Positions 26,005 to 32,386 of a DNA stretch of 32,386 bases are shown in pieces (position 1 is the stretch's first letter; each line of letters opens with the position of its first letter). Under the pieces are notes generated by a model, which saw nothing but the letters and a program-made list of their open reading frames with translations, did not search any database and was not told the DNA's origin. Both the position numbers and the translations under genes were made by a program. The stretch is from Bacteroidales bacterium (GTDB lineage Bacteria; Bacteroidota; Bacteroidia; Bacteroidales; Bacteroidaceae): assembly GCA_015654535.1 (NCBI GenBank), contig JAATGU010000109.1, positions 1-32,386 of the forward strand. The letters are read 5' to 3'.

Positions 26005-27983
26005 AAAAACAATTAGTATCCATCGGCTTCTTCTTGGGCATATTTGCAACCGGAGTCGTGGCACAGGAAAATTACAACGCGCTTCCGTGGAAAATGAGCA
26101 CCGCCTATAATTCCTATCTGATGAGAGAGGTACATCAGCAATTCACCAATCGTAGAGAGGCTTTAGACAAAGCCTTCACTTCCAAAAGAGAACTACTTCA
26201 TTATCAAAAAGAATTCCACCAACGTTATGGAACTATTTTGGGTGACTTCCCGGAAAAATCACCGCTAAATGCAAAAGTTATAGGAATCATTCAACAGAAG
26301 GATTTCCGGATAGAAAAGATAATCTTTGAAAGTATACCAGGAAGATATGTCACTGCAAACCTGTACATACCTGAAGGCAAAAAGAAATATCCTGTTGCGA
26401 TAGAACTTTGCGGTCACAGTCTGAATGGTAAAGCTCCGGTTTCTTCGGCGGCTATCTTAATGGTCAGAAACGGGATTGCTGTTTTTATTCTTGATCCTTT
26501 GGGACAAGGGGAACGTCTACAACTGATTGATGAACGCGGAAAAGCACTCACACGGGGCGTGACTACCGAACATACCTTATTAAACGCAGGATGTAATCTG
26601 GTGGGAAGTAGTCTGGCTGCTCAGGAATACCGGGACAATCACCGTGCCGTGGATTACTTAACCACCCGTGAAGATATAGATACCGGAAAAATCGGCGTTT
26701 ATGGTAGTTCTGGCGGAGGAACTCAAGCGGCTTATATGATCGGTATGGACAACAGAATCCAAGTTGCTGCCATTTGCAGTTTCTTCTCTCAAAGAGAACG
26801 AGTAATGGAACTTCAGGGACCGTCCGACGGTTGCCAACACATTCCCTATGAAGGGCGTGAACAAATAGAAGTAGCGGACTTAGCGATGATGATGGCTCCC
26901 AAACCGGTCCTTATTCTCAGTGGAAAATATGACTTTGTGGATCTTTGGGGAGCGCAACAAGGCTTCAAGGAATTGCAAAAAGCTTATACAGTGCTAGGCG
27001 TTAAAGAGAATGTGGATATGTTGACGGTAGAGACGGGGCATGGATTAGGTCACGAAAAGCAACTGCGCTTAGTCGCTTGGTTTAAACAGTGGTTGTGCAA
27101 TGATAAAACACCTGTGAAGCCGGCAGGTAGTTATAATATCCCATCAACGGAATTGCTGTGTACTTCCACCGGGCAAGTGAATACAGGGATCAAAGAATCC
27201 ATTTCTCTGATGCAGGCCAATCATTTATTGGTAAAGCAATATGCAGCTTCCCGTGAAGAATTTAGAAAACAGAGTGATCAGCAAAGGCAGGCAAAGGTGT
27301 TGGAACTTCTGGGAATATCTTTGCCCAAAGGAGCTATCACCATCGATCAAACCGGACATGAGGTTGCCCGTGATTATCAACTTTATAAATACCAGATAAT
27401 CCGCAACGGTGAAATGCCTGTTCCTTGTCTGGTATTAGTCCCGGACAAAGTGAATCCTAATGAGCCGGTAGTACTGCAACTGAATGAAGATGGCAAAGAT
27501 GCTTTTGTACGCGAATATGAAAACATCGCTCCATACATCACACAAGGAACCATTCTTGTGGTCGCCGATCTGCGGGGGTGTGGAGAAACGACAGATCCGG
27601 CAAGCTATAATGATGCAAAATACTGGAACAGAGAATATCGCAATGCAATGATCAGTATGCACATTGGGCACCCCATTATGGGACAACGGGTTATTGACTT
27701 ACTTTCCACGCTTGATTTTATCTCTACACAGGAACCACTGAAAGGACATGCGGTTAAAGTCATTGCAAACGGACTATATGGACCGGTAACTATTCATGCT
27801 GCTTTTCTAGACAAAAGAATACAGCAGGTGGTAATTACAAAATCCATTAAGTCTTTTGATGATTACGTGCAAAATCCAATGCAACGGGATATGTATTCCA
27901 ACGTTCTTTATGGTGTTCTTAAATATTATGATCTAAACGATCTAATCAAACTATCCGGAAGACCAATCAGTTTTGCGGATTAA
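26001..27983 (+). CDS. Two-domain alpha/beta-hydrolase esterase (acetyl xylan esterase-like), second domain degenerate
   Basis: This 660-residue secreted protein has a signal peptide (FFLGIFATGVVAQ). The first alpha/beta-hydrolase domain (about 80-375) carries a full triad: nucleophile Ser 237 in YGSSGGGT, Asp 311 in SGKYDFVD and His 347 in TGHGLGH. It is acetyl-xylan-esterase/dienelactone-hydrolase-like (GHSLNG and DPLGQGERL motifs). The second domain (about 395-660) repeats the fold (VVADLRGCGETTDP, HPIMGQRVIDLLSTLDFI), but at the nucleophile elbow it reads VIANGLYGP, with no Ser, and the protein ends at LSGRPISFAD before the expected His strand. It is therefore probably non-catalytic and may bind substrate or stabilise the enzyme. 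Removal of acetyl or other ester groups before GH105 and GH31 action is inferred from the operon. Confidence 0.8.
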   Translation: MKKQLVSIGFFLGIFATGVVAQENYNALPWKMSTAYNSYLMREVHQQFTNRREALDKAFTSKRELLHYQKEFHQRYGTILGDFPEKSPLNAKVIGIIQQKDFRIEKIIFESIPGRYVTANLYIPEGKKKYPVAIELCGHSLNGKAPVSSAAILMVRNGIAVFILDPLGQGERLQLIDERGKALTRGVTTEHTLLNAGCNLVGSSLAAQEYRDNHRAVDYLTTREDIDTGKIGVYGSSGGGTQAAYMIGMDNRIQVAAICSFFSQRERVMELQGPSDGCQHIPYEGREQIEVADLAMMMAPKPVLILSGKYDFVDLWGAQQGFKELQKAYTVLGVKENVDMLTVETGHGLGHEKQLRLVAWFKQWLCNDKTPVKPAGSYNIPSTELLCTSTGQVNTGIKESISLMQANHLLVKQYAASREEFRKQSDQQRQAKVLELLGISLPKGAITIDQTGHEVARDYQLYKYQIIRNGEMPVPCLVLVPDKVNPNEPVVLQLNEDGKDAFVREYENIAPYITQGTILVVADLRGCGETTDPASYNDAKYWNREYRNAMISMHIGHPIMGQRVIDLLSTLDFISTQEPLKGHAVKVIANGLYGPVTIHAAFLDKRIQQVVITKSIKSFDDYVQNPMQRDMYSNVLYGVLKYYDLNDLIKLSGRPISFAD

Positions 27984-27984
27984 G

Positions 27985-28034
27985 AAATTGAAAGAGTCGT
28001 GAGTCTATTTTGTATTCACGGCTCTTCAATTTTT
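27985..28034 (+). terminator. Rho-independent terminator after the esterase gene
   Basis: ATTGAAAGAGTCGTGA (27987-28002) pairs with TCACGGCTCTTCAAT (28016-28030), with one G-T wobble and one bulged base, followed by TTTTTG. It starts 4 nt after the stop codon and closes the GH31-GH105-esterase operon. The A-rich left flank may also help stop transcription coming from the right. Confidence 0.8.
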
Positions 28035-28055
28035 GAATAGAAAAACGTAAAATAA

Positions 28056-28170
28056 TCTCCCATCTCCCACCTTTTCAGGGAAGATACTGATTATTAGATT
28101 TTTAAAAAATGAGAGATCCTTTTTATCTTTCACTAATCCACCACTTTTCAGGGTTATCTCTCACATTTTT
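28056..28170. repeat. Intergenic repeat cluster with short direct and inverted repeats
   Basis: In the 621-nt stretch between the esterase and GH2 genes (27984-28604) no gene is seen. CCACCTTTTCAGGG (28067-28080) recurs as CCACTTTTCAGGG (28141-28153). TGAGAGAT (28110-28117) is inverted at 28156-28163, and the flanking A and T runs extend that pairing with a 2-nt bulge. A TCTCCCATCTCCCAC string (28056-28070) resembles repeats at 31888-31905. It looks like a decayed palindromic intergenic element. Confidence 0.45.
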
Positions 28171-28395
28171 AACTTTCTATAACTCATAAAAGGTATTATT
28201 ACCAACCTTTTTGACCAAATTTTGGAGCGGAAAAGAATCTTATCTACAAGGAATCATTTTTATGGCGAACCGTTTGAAATCGCATTTCTTTTCGGGAACT
28301 AAAACAGCGCTTATTTTATCAATTATTATTACCAAAAATACGTTACGAAATTAAATGCTTTACCCTTATAAATTAAGTGTCTTTGTCAGTAGTAA

Positions 28396-28491
28396 TAAGT
28401 CGTCACTCATCTGTGTGACCATGGGCCCTCATCTATAAACTCATGGTCACTCATATGAGGGACGATGGTCACACAGATGAGTGACGACTTA
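28396..28491. repeat. 96-nt near-perfect palindrome (27-bp arms plus inner stem)
   Basis: The outer arms 28396-28422 and 28465-28491 are exact inverted complements over 27 bp; the left arm begins TAAGTCGTCACTCATCTGTG. After a 3x3 internal mismatch, CCCTCAT (28426-28432) pairs with ATGAGGG (28455-28461). The 22-nt centre carries further copies of the words CTCAT, GGTCAC and ACTCAT that also make up the arms. No T-run follows and no gene ends close by: the GH2 gene ends at 28605 on the other strand and the esterase at 27983. It could be a small palindromic mobile repeat, a protein-binding or recombination site, or a structured RNA. Confidence 0.85.
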
Positions 28492-28604
28492 ACTATCAAG
28501 GATAAAGCCATTAGCCTCTACTAAGAATCTAATTAGCAAACCAAAGCTTCCCGTTTTTAATTCATTAATCGTTTAACAACTTGAACAATTCTTTGAGATT
28601 CATT

Positions 28605-31505
28605 TTATATATCTGGTATTTGAGGGCGCTGACTGGCTGATTCGGTTTTGATTGTAATTTTACTACTTGATAATCCTTTAGAAGTGGCAGTTAAAATCAT
28701 TTCACCTTCCTTTTTTGATGCTTTCAGAATCACTTGAGCCAAGCCATTAAACGCTTTTCGTTTCCATTGCGGAGCCGGATTATATATCTTTATTTTCCCA
28801 GGGTTAGTACTGATCTCTTCCCCAATATTTTGTTTGACTATTGGTTTCCCTTCAAATATCACTGTATTTTCACCTTTTCTTAATAAATTATGATCAAGTA
28901 CAAATGCTTTATTTGGATCGTCGTTCCGTTTAATATTTTCAGCTAATAGCTTTCCATTTACATAAATTGATTGGTTTTCGGATAAGCATCTCGCATAAAA
29001 GGTTATCACCGTTCTTTCATTAAAATCAGATAGATTGAAAGTACCTTTTATGGCAATGTTCTTAGTAGGGTCATATCCCCCATAACCTTTTTTGAAAGCT
29101 TTTTGCCAAATTGAATCACTGTTATTCTCTCCAAGTTCATTAATATCTAGCATTGAGCTTGATTGCAAAAATTTCAATCCTTCAATTGAACTTATCTCTA
29201 CTGATTCAATAAATTGTTCAGGATCGTGAGACGCAGGGTCTCCATTACCAACGCCTATAATTTTGCCTGATCCATTGAGTGTAAATTCCACTTCATTGTC
29301 CGCCGTGGGAACCGTACGATTTTCTTTATCAACCACCTGAACTGTAACAACAGCAACATCTTCACCATCAGCATTTAGTTTCATTCGATCTACAGAAAGA
29401 ATAACTTTTGCAGGAGTATCAGTCGTTTCTATTTGCTGGGTAACAGCTTCTTTATTCTTTATAAATCCCTTTGCCCGAAGAGTTCCCGGCTGATAAATTA
29501 CATTCCAATCAATATGACCGTTTTTAGGCATAGTCTTTTTACCTAAACTTTTCCTATTCAATGTTAGTTCAACCTCATCAACATTGCTATAAATGGTTAC
29601 TTTGATATTTTTTCCTTCACTGCCTTTCCAATTCCAATGGGGCATAATATGCATTACCGGTTCAGCTGTCCACCAAGATTTAAGGTAATAAAAAATATCT
29701 TTTGGGAAACCACAGAGATCAACAATTCCATATTGCGAATTTACTGCTGGCCATATAAGCGGATTGGCCTCACCACGATAATCAAAACCGGTCCAAAAGA
29801 ACAGACCTGCCAGAAAAGGCCGTTCCAAATAAAATTTCCATCCAGATTCGGTGCCTACATTCTCAGGCATACGATTAGAAGCCGCCATATGTCCGTTTGC
29901 CAAATCGTCTGTATAAATACCACGAGTTCCTATTGTATTGCTTTCTTCAGTACCAATACCACATTGCCATGGAAATTTTTTGTGATGAATATCAATATCG
30001 CCTTGCACAATATAATTATAGCCCATAACTTGCACGGTCTTACCACTACCGTTATCCCAGCCACCTGAAACAGCTACAGTAAATGCTCGCGAAGAATCAA
30101 TTTTTTGTGCATACTCCTGCATTGTTTTAGTTATTCTTGCACCTTTCTCATTACTTTCTATTACCCATTCTTCATTGCCTAACGACCATAGCACTACACA
30201 TGGATGATTCCGGTCACGAATCATAAACCGTTTGAGCAAATCAAAATGTTCCTGATTTATTCCCATTAACCTATTTTCATCAAGGACTAACATTCCTAAC
30301 CGGTCACAAGCATCGAGAAGCTCAGGTGTAGCAGGATTGTGTGAAGTACGTATAGCATTACTACCCATCTCTTTAAGTTTCTTTATTCGAAATTCCTGCA
30401 AAGCATCCGGAATTGCAGTCCCCACTCCGGCATGATCCTGGTGATTGTTGCTACCTTTAATCTTCACACTTTTACCATTGAGAAAAAAACCTAAGTTGGG
30501 ATCAAAACGTACTGTACGAATACCCACGTTTGTATAGTAACAATCTACAGTTTCACCATTAATTTTAACAAGAGTTTTAAGATGATATAAGTAAGGAGTT
30601 TCAATTGACCAAAGTTTTGGCTTTTCCACTTTCAATTTATGAAAGAAAGTGTTTTCCTGATTCCCTTCTAAAGAAAGAGCGTCATATTCCCGGTTCGCAA
30701 CCGGAATATTAGAAGCATCAAATAAGATTTGTTCTATGGAAAATTTTGAAGTTTGGGGATATTGATTTTCAATAGTTGTACGAATCGTTAGCGCAGCATT
30801 ATTTTCATTAATTTCGGAAGTAACAAATGTTCCATATTGAGCAATGTGCAGCCTATCTGTTTTATTAAGCCACACATGTCTATATATTCCGGCACCCTCA
30901 TAATACCAACCTTCTTCTATACTAGCGTCTACACGAACTGCAACTACATTTTCTTCACCATAATTCAAATAGTCAGTGATGTCATAAACTGAGGAAGCAT
31001 AACCACTCGGTTCATTGCCAACATAAAATCCATTGACCCATACCGAAGCATTACGATGAACGCCGTCAAATTGAATACTTATTTTTCTCCCCAGATCAGA
31101 TGCTGGTATACGGAACTTTTTTCGGTACCATCCCACAGAAGTATCAGGATATTGCCATCCAATTGTCCGGTATCCATGACTATGACTCGCCGAACTGGAA
31201 AAGGGAAGTTCAACAGCCCAATCATGAGGAAGGTCAACTTCTCGCCAAATGCGATCTTCAAATTGTTGAGCAGCAGCGCCATCTCCATTACCGGCCTTAG
31301 CAAAATAAGTAAAATAACTCGTTCCATTCGAATAATCTTTCTCAAATTCTTTTGCATTACCTAATGCAAATCTCCATCCAAAATCCATTAAAAGATGTTC
31401 ACGTTCTTTCCCTGATTGATCATTCGCTTTATTTTGATTTTGCGAAAAACATGGCAAAATAAATGCGACTAGAATAAGTGCTTGTAAAATAGGTTTTAAT
31501 TTCAT
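28605..31505 (-). CDS. GH2 family beta-glycosidase, large multidomain (beta-galactosidase-like)
   Basis: This 966-residue secreted enzyme has a signal peptide (ALILVAFILPCFSQ). Domains in order: sugar-binding jelly roll (about 35-215; DLPHDWAVELPF, GVHRNASVWVNGFYVGNEPSG), Ig-like sandwich (about 220-335), TIM barrel (about 336-620) with KIKGSNNHQDHAGVG, the acid/base Glu 445 in WSLGNEEW and the likely nucleophile Glu 520 or 521 in GIGTEESN, then a DUF4982-like domain, then an Ig-like domain (VEFTLNGSGKIIGVGNGDPASHDPE). That last domain is interrupted by about 130 residues resembling a second sugar-binding module (ITFYARCLSENQSIYVNGKLL) before it resumes at KAFNGLAQVILKA. Specificity could be beta-galactoside, beta-glucoside or beta-glucuronide. 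The gene is convergent with the GH31 operon and stands alone. Confidence 0.88.
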   Translation of the reverse strand: MKLKPILQALILVAFILPCFSQNQNKANDQSGKEREHLLMDFGWRFALGNAKEFEKDYSNGTSYFTYFAKAGNGDGAAAQQFEDRIWREVDLPHDWAVELPFSSSASHSHGYRTIGWQYPDTSVGWYRKKFRIPASDLGRKISIQFDGVHRNASVWVNGFYVGNEPSGYASSVYDITDYLNYGEENVVAVRVDASIEEGWYYEGAGIYRHVWLNKTDRLHIAQYGTFVTSEINENNAALTIRTTIENQYPQTSKFSIEQILFDASNIPVANREYDALSLEGNQENTFFHKLKVEKPKLWSIETPYLYHLKTLVKINGETVDCYYTNVGIRTVRFDPNLGFFLNGKSVKIKGSNNHQDHAGVGTAIPDALQEFRIKKLKEMGSNAIRTSHNPATPELLDACDRLGMLVLDENRLMGINQEHFDLLKRFMIRDRNHPCVVLWSLGNEEWVIESNEKGARITKTMQEYAQKIDSSRAFTVAVSGGWDNGSGKTVQVMGYNYIVQGDIDIHHKKFPWQCGIGTEESNTIGTRGIYTDDLANGHMAASNRMPENVGTESGWKFYLERPFLAGLFFWTGFDYRGEANPLIWPAVNSQYGIVDLCGFPKDIFYYLKSWWTAEPVMHIMPHWNWKGSEGKNIKVTIYSNVDEVELTLNRKSLGKKTMPKNGHIDWNVIYQPGTLRAKGFIKNKEAVTQQIETTDTPAKVILSVDRMKLNADGEDVAVVTVQVVDKENRTVPTADNEVEFTLNGSGKIIGVGNGDPASHDPEQFIESVEISSIEGLKFLQSSSMLDINELGENNSDSIWQKAFKKGYGGYDPTKNIAIKGTFNLSDFNERTVITFYARCLSENQSIYVNGKLLAENIKRNDDPNKAFVLDHNLLRKGENTVIFEGKPIVKQNIGEEISTNPGKIKIYNPAPQWKRKAFNGLAQVILKASKKEGEMILTATSKGLSSSKITIKTESASQRPQIPDI

Positions 31506-31835
31506 TATTAGGTATTTTTTGTCAACTACAACGATAGATCAGAAAATTAAAAAGACTTCTGATACCAAATCACATATAAAGATATCTACAATTCACTACC
31601 CTACCGACTCAACCGAATAAACGCTGGCAAGTTATAGAAAAAATAATAGAGCCACAAGTCCGTAAGCGAAAATATTCTTTGCACTCTATATTTAAATGCA
31701 ATATTTTCCTTTGATAAAAATACAACTTTTTTTATTAATAGTTATGTAGTTGGGAGATACCGCTCACATATTACTGATATAGCAAAAAGATATTAATGTT
31801 ATTGTTTATGCTCACTCCAAAGAAATGACTAACCG

Positions 31836-31955
31836 CCAAAGAGTGGTAGATGGTAGATGATGGTGAAAGATAAATAGTAAAAAATAGCTATCTCCCACTC
31901 TTTAGTTTTATGATGATCAATTGCTTGAATCAATTTTATGAGAGATGGGAGATAG
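31836..31955. repeat. Imperfect inverted repeats built on a GGGAGAT word
   Basis: CCAAAGAGTGGTAGATGG (31836-31853) pairs with CTATCTCCCACTCTTTAG (31888-31905) at 15 of 18 positions. The start of the second arm, CTATCTCCCA (31888-31897), is again perfectly inverted as TGGGAGATAG at 31946-31955. Two alternative hairpins sharing a middle arm are therefore possible. Similar strings occur at 28056-28070 on the far side of the GH2 gene. No transposase is nearby. Confidence 0.55.
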
Positions 31956-32073
31956 AACGTGCTATTTTTGGTATGGTTGGAGAAATTTAACAGGAAATAA
32001 ATTTACTCATTAATTCTTCTTCTCATTTATTACTCAATAAAAAAATGTGTTCATCTACTGTAGATATACCAAC

Positions 32074-32112
32074 TAAACCAGATAAATAACTAAGCGTTAT
32101 TTATCTGGTTTA
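32074..32112 (+). terminator. Strong orphan terminator-like hairpin
   Basis: The arms at 32074-32090 and 32096-32112 pair perfectly over 17 bp around a 5-nt loop (TAAGC), and TTATTTTTCTTATTATT follows. This is a classic intrinsic terminator for plus-strand transcription, yet no plus-strand gene lies upstream until the esterase, which has its own terminator. It may end an unrecognised small RNA or protect the area from CRISPR transcription. Confidence 0.65.
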
Positions 32113-32235
32113 TTATTTTTCTTATTATTAAATCTCCCCCTAACTCTTCAATCATTATTACAAGTACAAAATGTCTCCCTTTGCAAAGAGTTTGCCTATA
32201 TAAATTAATTCCGTTTTTAATATCTTGAAAATAGT

Positions 32236-32386
32236 GTTTTAATCCTTATTCTACTGGAATAGACACTTGGAGGCAGTAAAATCTAATGTAGAGGAAATAG
32301 CAGCATCGTCTTAATCCTTATTCTACTGGAATAGACACTTGGAGACTTTGAGGGCGATATACCGGATTATGATTTTATGTCTTAAT
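32236..32386 (-). CRISPR. Edge of a CRISPR array (two spacers and three repeats, last one cut by the window)
   Basis: A 37-nt repeat beginning GTCTTAATCCTTATTCTACT occurs at 32308-32344, with a copy at 32236-32272 that differs by one base near its start (GTTTTAAT instead of GTCTTAAT). The first 8 nt of a third copy lie at 32379-32386. The spacers are 35 nt (32273-32307) and 34 nt (32345-32378) and are unrelated to each other. The repeat contains a TATTC/GAATA stem with a TACTG loop. Read on the minus strand, the repeat ends in ATTAAGAC, which resembles Cas6-type 3' handles (ATTGAAAC-like). That orientation would make the variant copy at 32236 the leader-distal, decayed end. No cas gene is in the window, so the type is not assigned. 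Confidence 0.85.

Larger units (their letters stand above)
31506..32235. other. Gene-free, repeat-rich region between GH2 and the CRISPR array
   Basis: No credible coding region was found in these 730 nt; the longest ATG frames are a few dozen codons and overlap repeats. The left 150-200 nt should hold the GH2 promoter and leader, but no exact TAnnTTTG box was found on the minus strand. The middle has the imperfect hairpins at 31836-31955. The right part has a strong terminator-like hairpin (32074-32112) and about 120 nt of AT-rich DNA flanking the first CRISPR repeat. Confidence 0.6.

Noticed and set aside
28396..28491. The large palindrome as a simple terminator for the GH2 or esterase gene
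   Set aside because: It is more than 100 nt from the GH2 stop and more than 400 nt from the esterase stop, lacks a T-run on either side, and the esterase already has a good terminator at 27985-28034.

Overview
The window looks like a chromosomal segment of a gut-type Bacteroidales (Bacteroides or a close relative). The evidence is AT-rich DNA, a SusC/SusD pair, Bacteroidetes-type lipoprotein signals, several matches to the Bacteroides -7 box TAnnTTTG, and many secreted glycoside hydrolases. No tRNA, rRNA, transposase or integrase was recognised.

Layout. (1) 3-2049, minus: an overlapping two-gene unit for a putative DNA modification/repair radical SAM protein and its partner. (2) 2276-3904, plus: a lipoprotein of the Cthe_2159-like beta-helix carbohydrate-binding type, ending at a strong terminator. 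(3) 3998-5041, minus: a 2-keto-3-deoxygluconate kinase gene interrupted by one in-frame TAA. (4) 5306-18933, plus: a polysaccharide utilisation locus. It has a membrane-spanning propeller/Y_Y_Y/LuxR-type regulator, SusC, SusD, a GH65 enzyme that reads as an alpha-1,2-glucosidase (kojibiose hydrolase type), a GH3 beta-glucosidase and a GH144 beta-1,2-glucanase-type lipoprotein. (5) 18997-19914, minus: a lipoprotein fusing a lipocalin to methionine sulfoxide reductase B. (6) 20073-21906, plus: an AAA/ABC-type ATPase followed 4 nt later by a DUF4435 TOPRIM-like protein, the gene pair that makes up PARIS-type anti-phage systems. (7) 21903-22322: a headless C-terminal remnant, probably of a GH2-type glycosidase, starting right at the stop codon of the DUF4435 gene. 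(8) 22327-27983, plus: GH31, GH105 and a two-domain esterase, closely spaced. (9) 28605-31505, minus: a large GH2 enzyme. (10) 31506-32386: repeat-rich non-coding DNA and the edge of a CRISPR array.

How it fits together. The regulator probably senses an oligosaccharide in the periplasm and switches on the SusCD import machinery and enzymes. GH144 and GH3 would cut beta-1,2-glucan to glucose. GH65 and perhaps GH31 would remove alpha-linked glucose. GH105, the esterase and the broken KDG kinase point to a second, uronic-acid-containing and esterified substrate. The ATPase-DUF4435 pair sits between the two catabolic blocks and abuts the broken glycosidase, which suggests it (perhaps with the lipocalin-MsrB gene) replaced part of an older carbohydrate locus.

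Most worth a second look: the compact PARIS-like pair and its scar, the mixed alpha/beta-1,2-glucan locus, the single-codon kinase break, the lipocalin-MsrB fusion, and a 96-nt near-perfect palindrome at 28396-28491.
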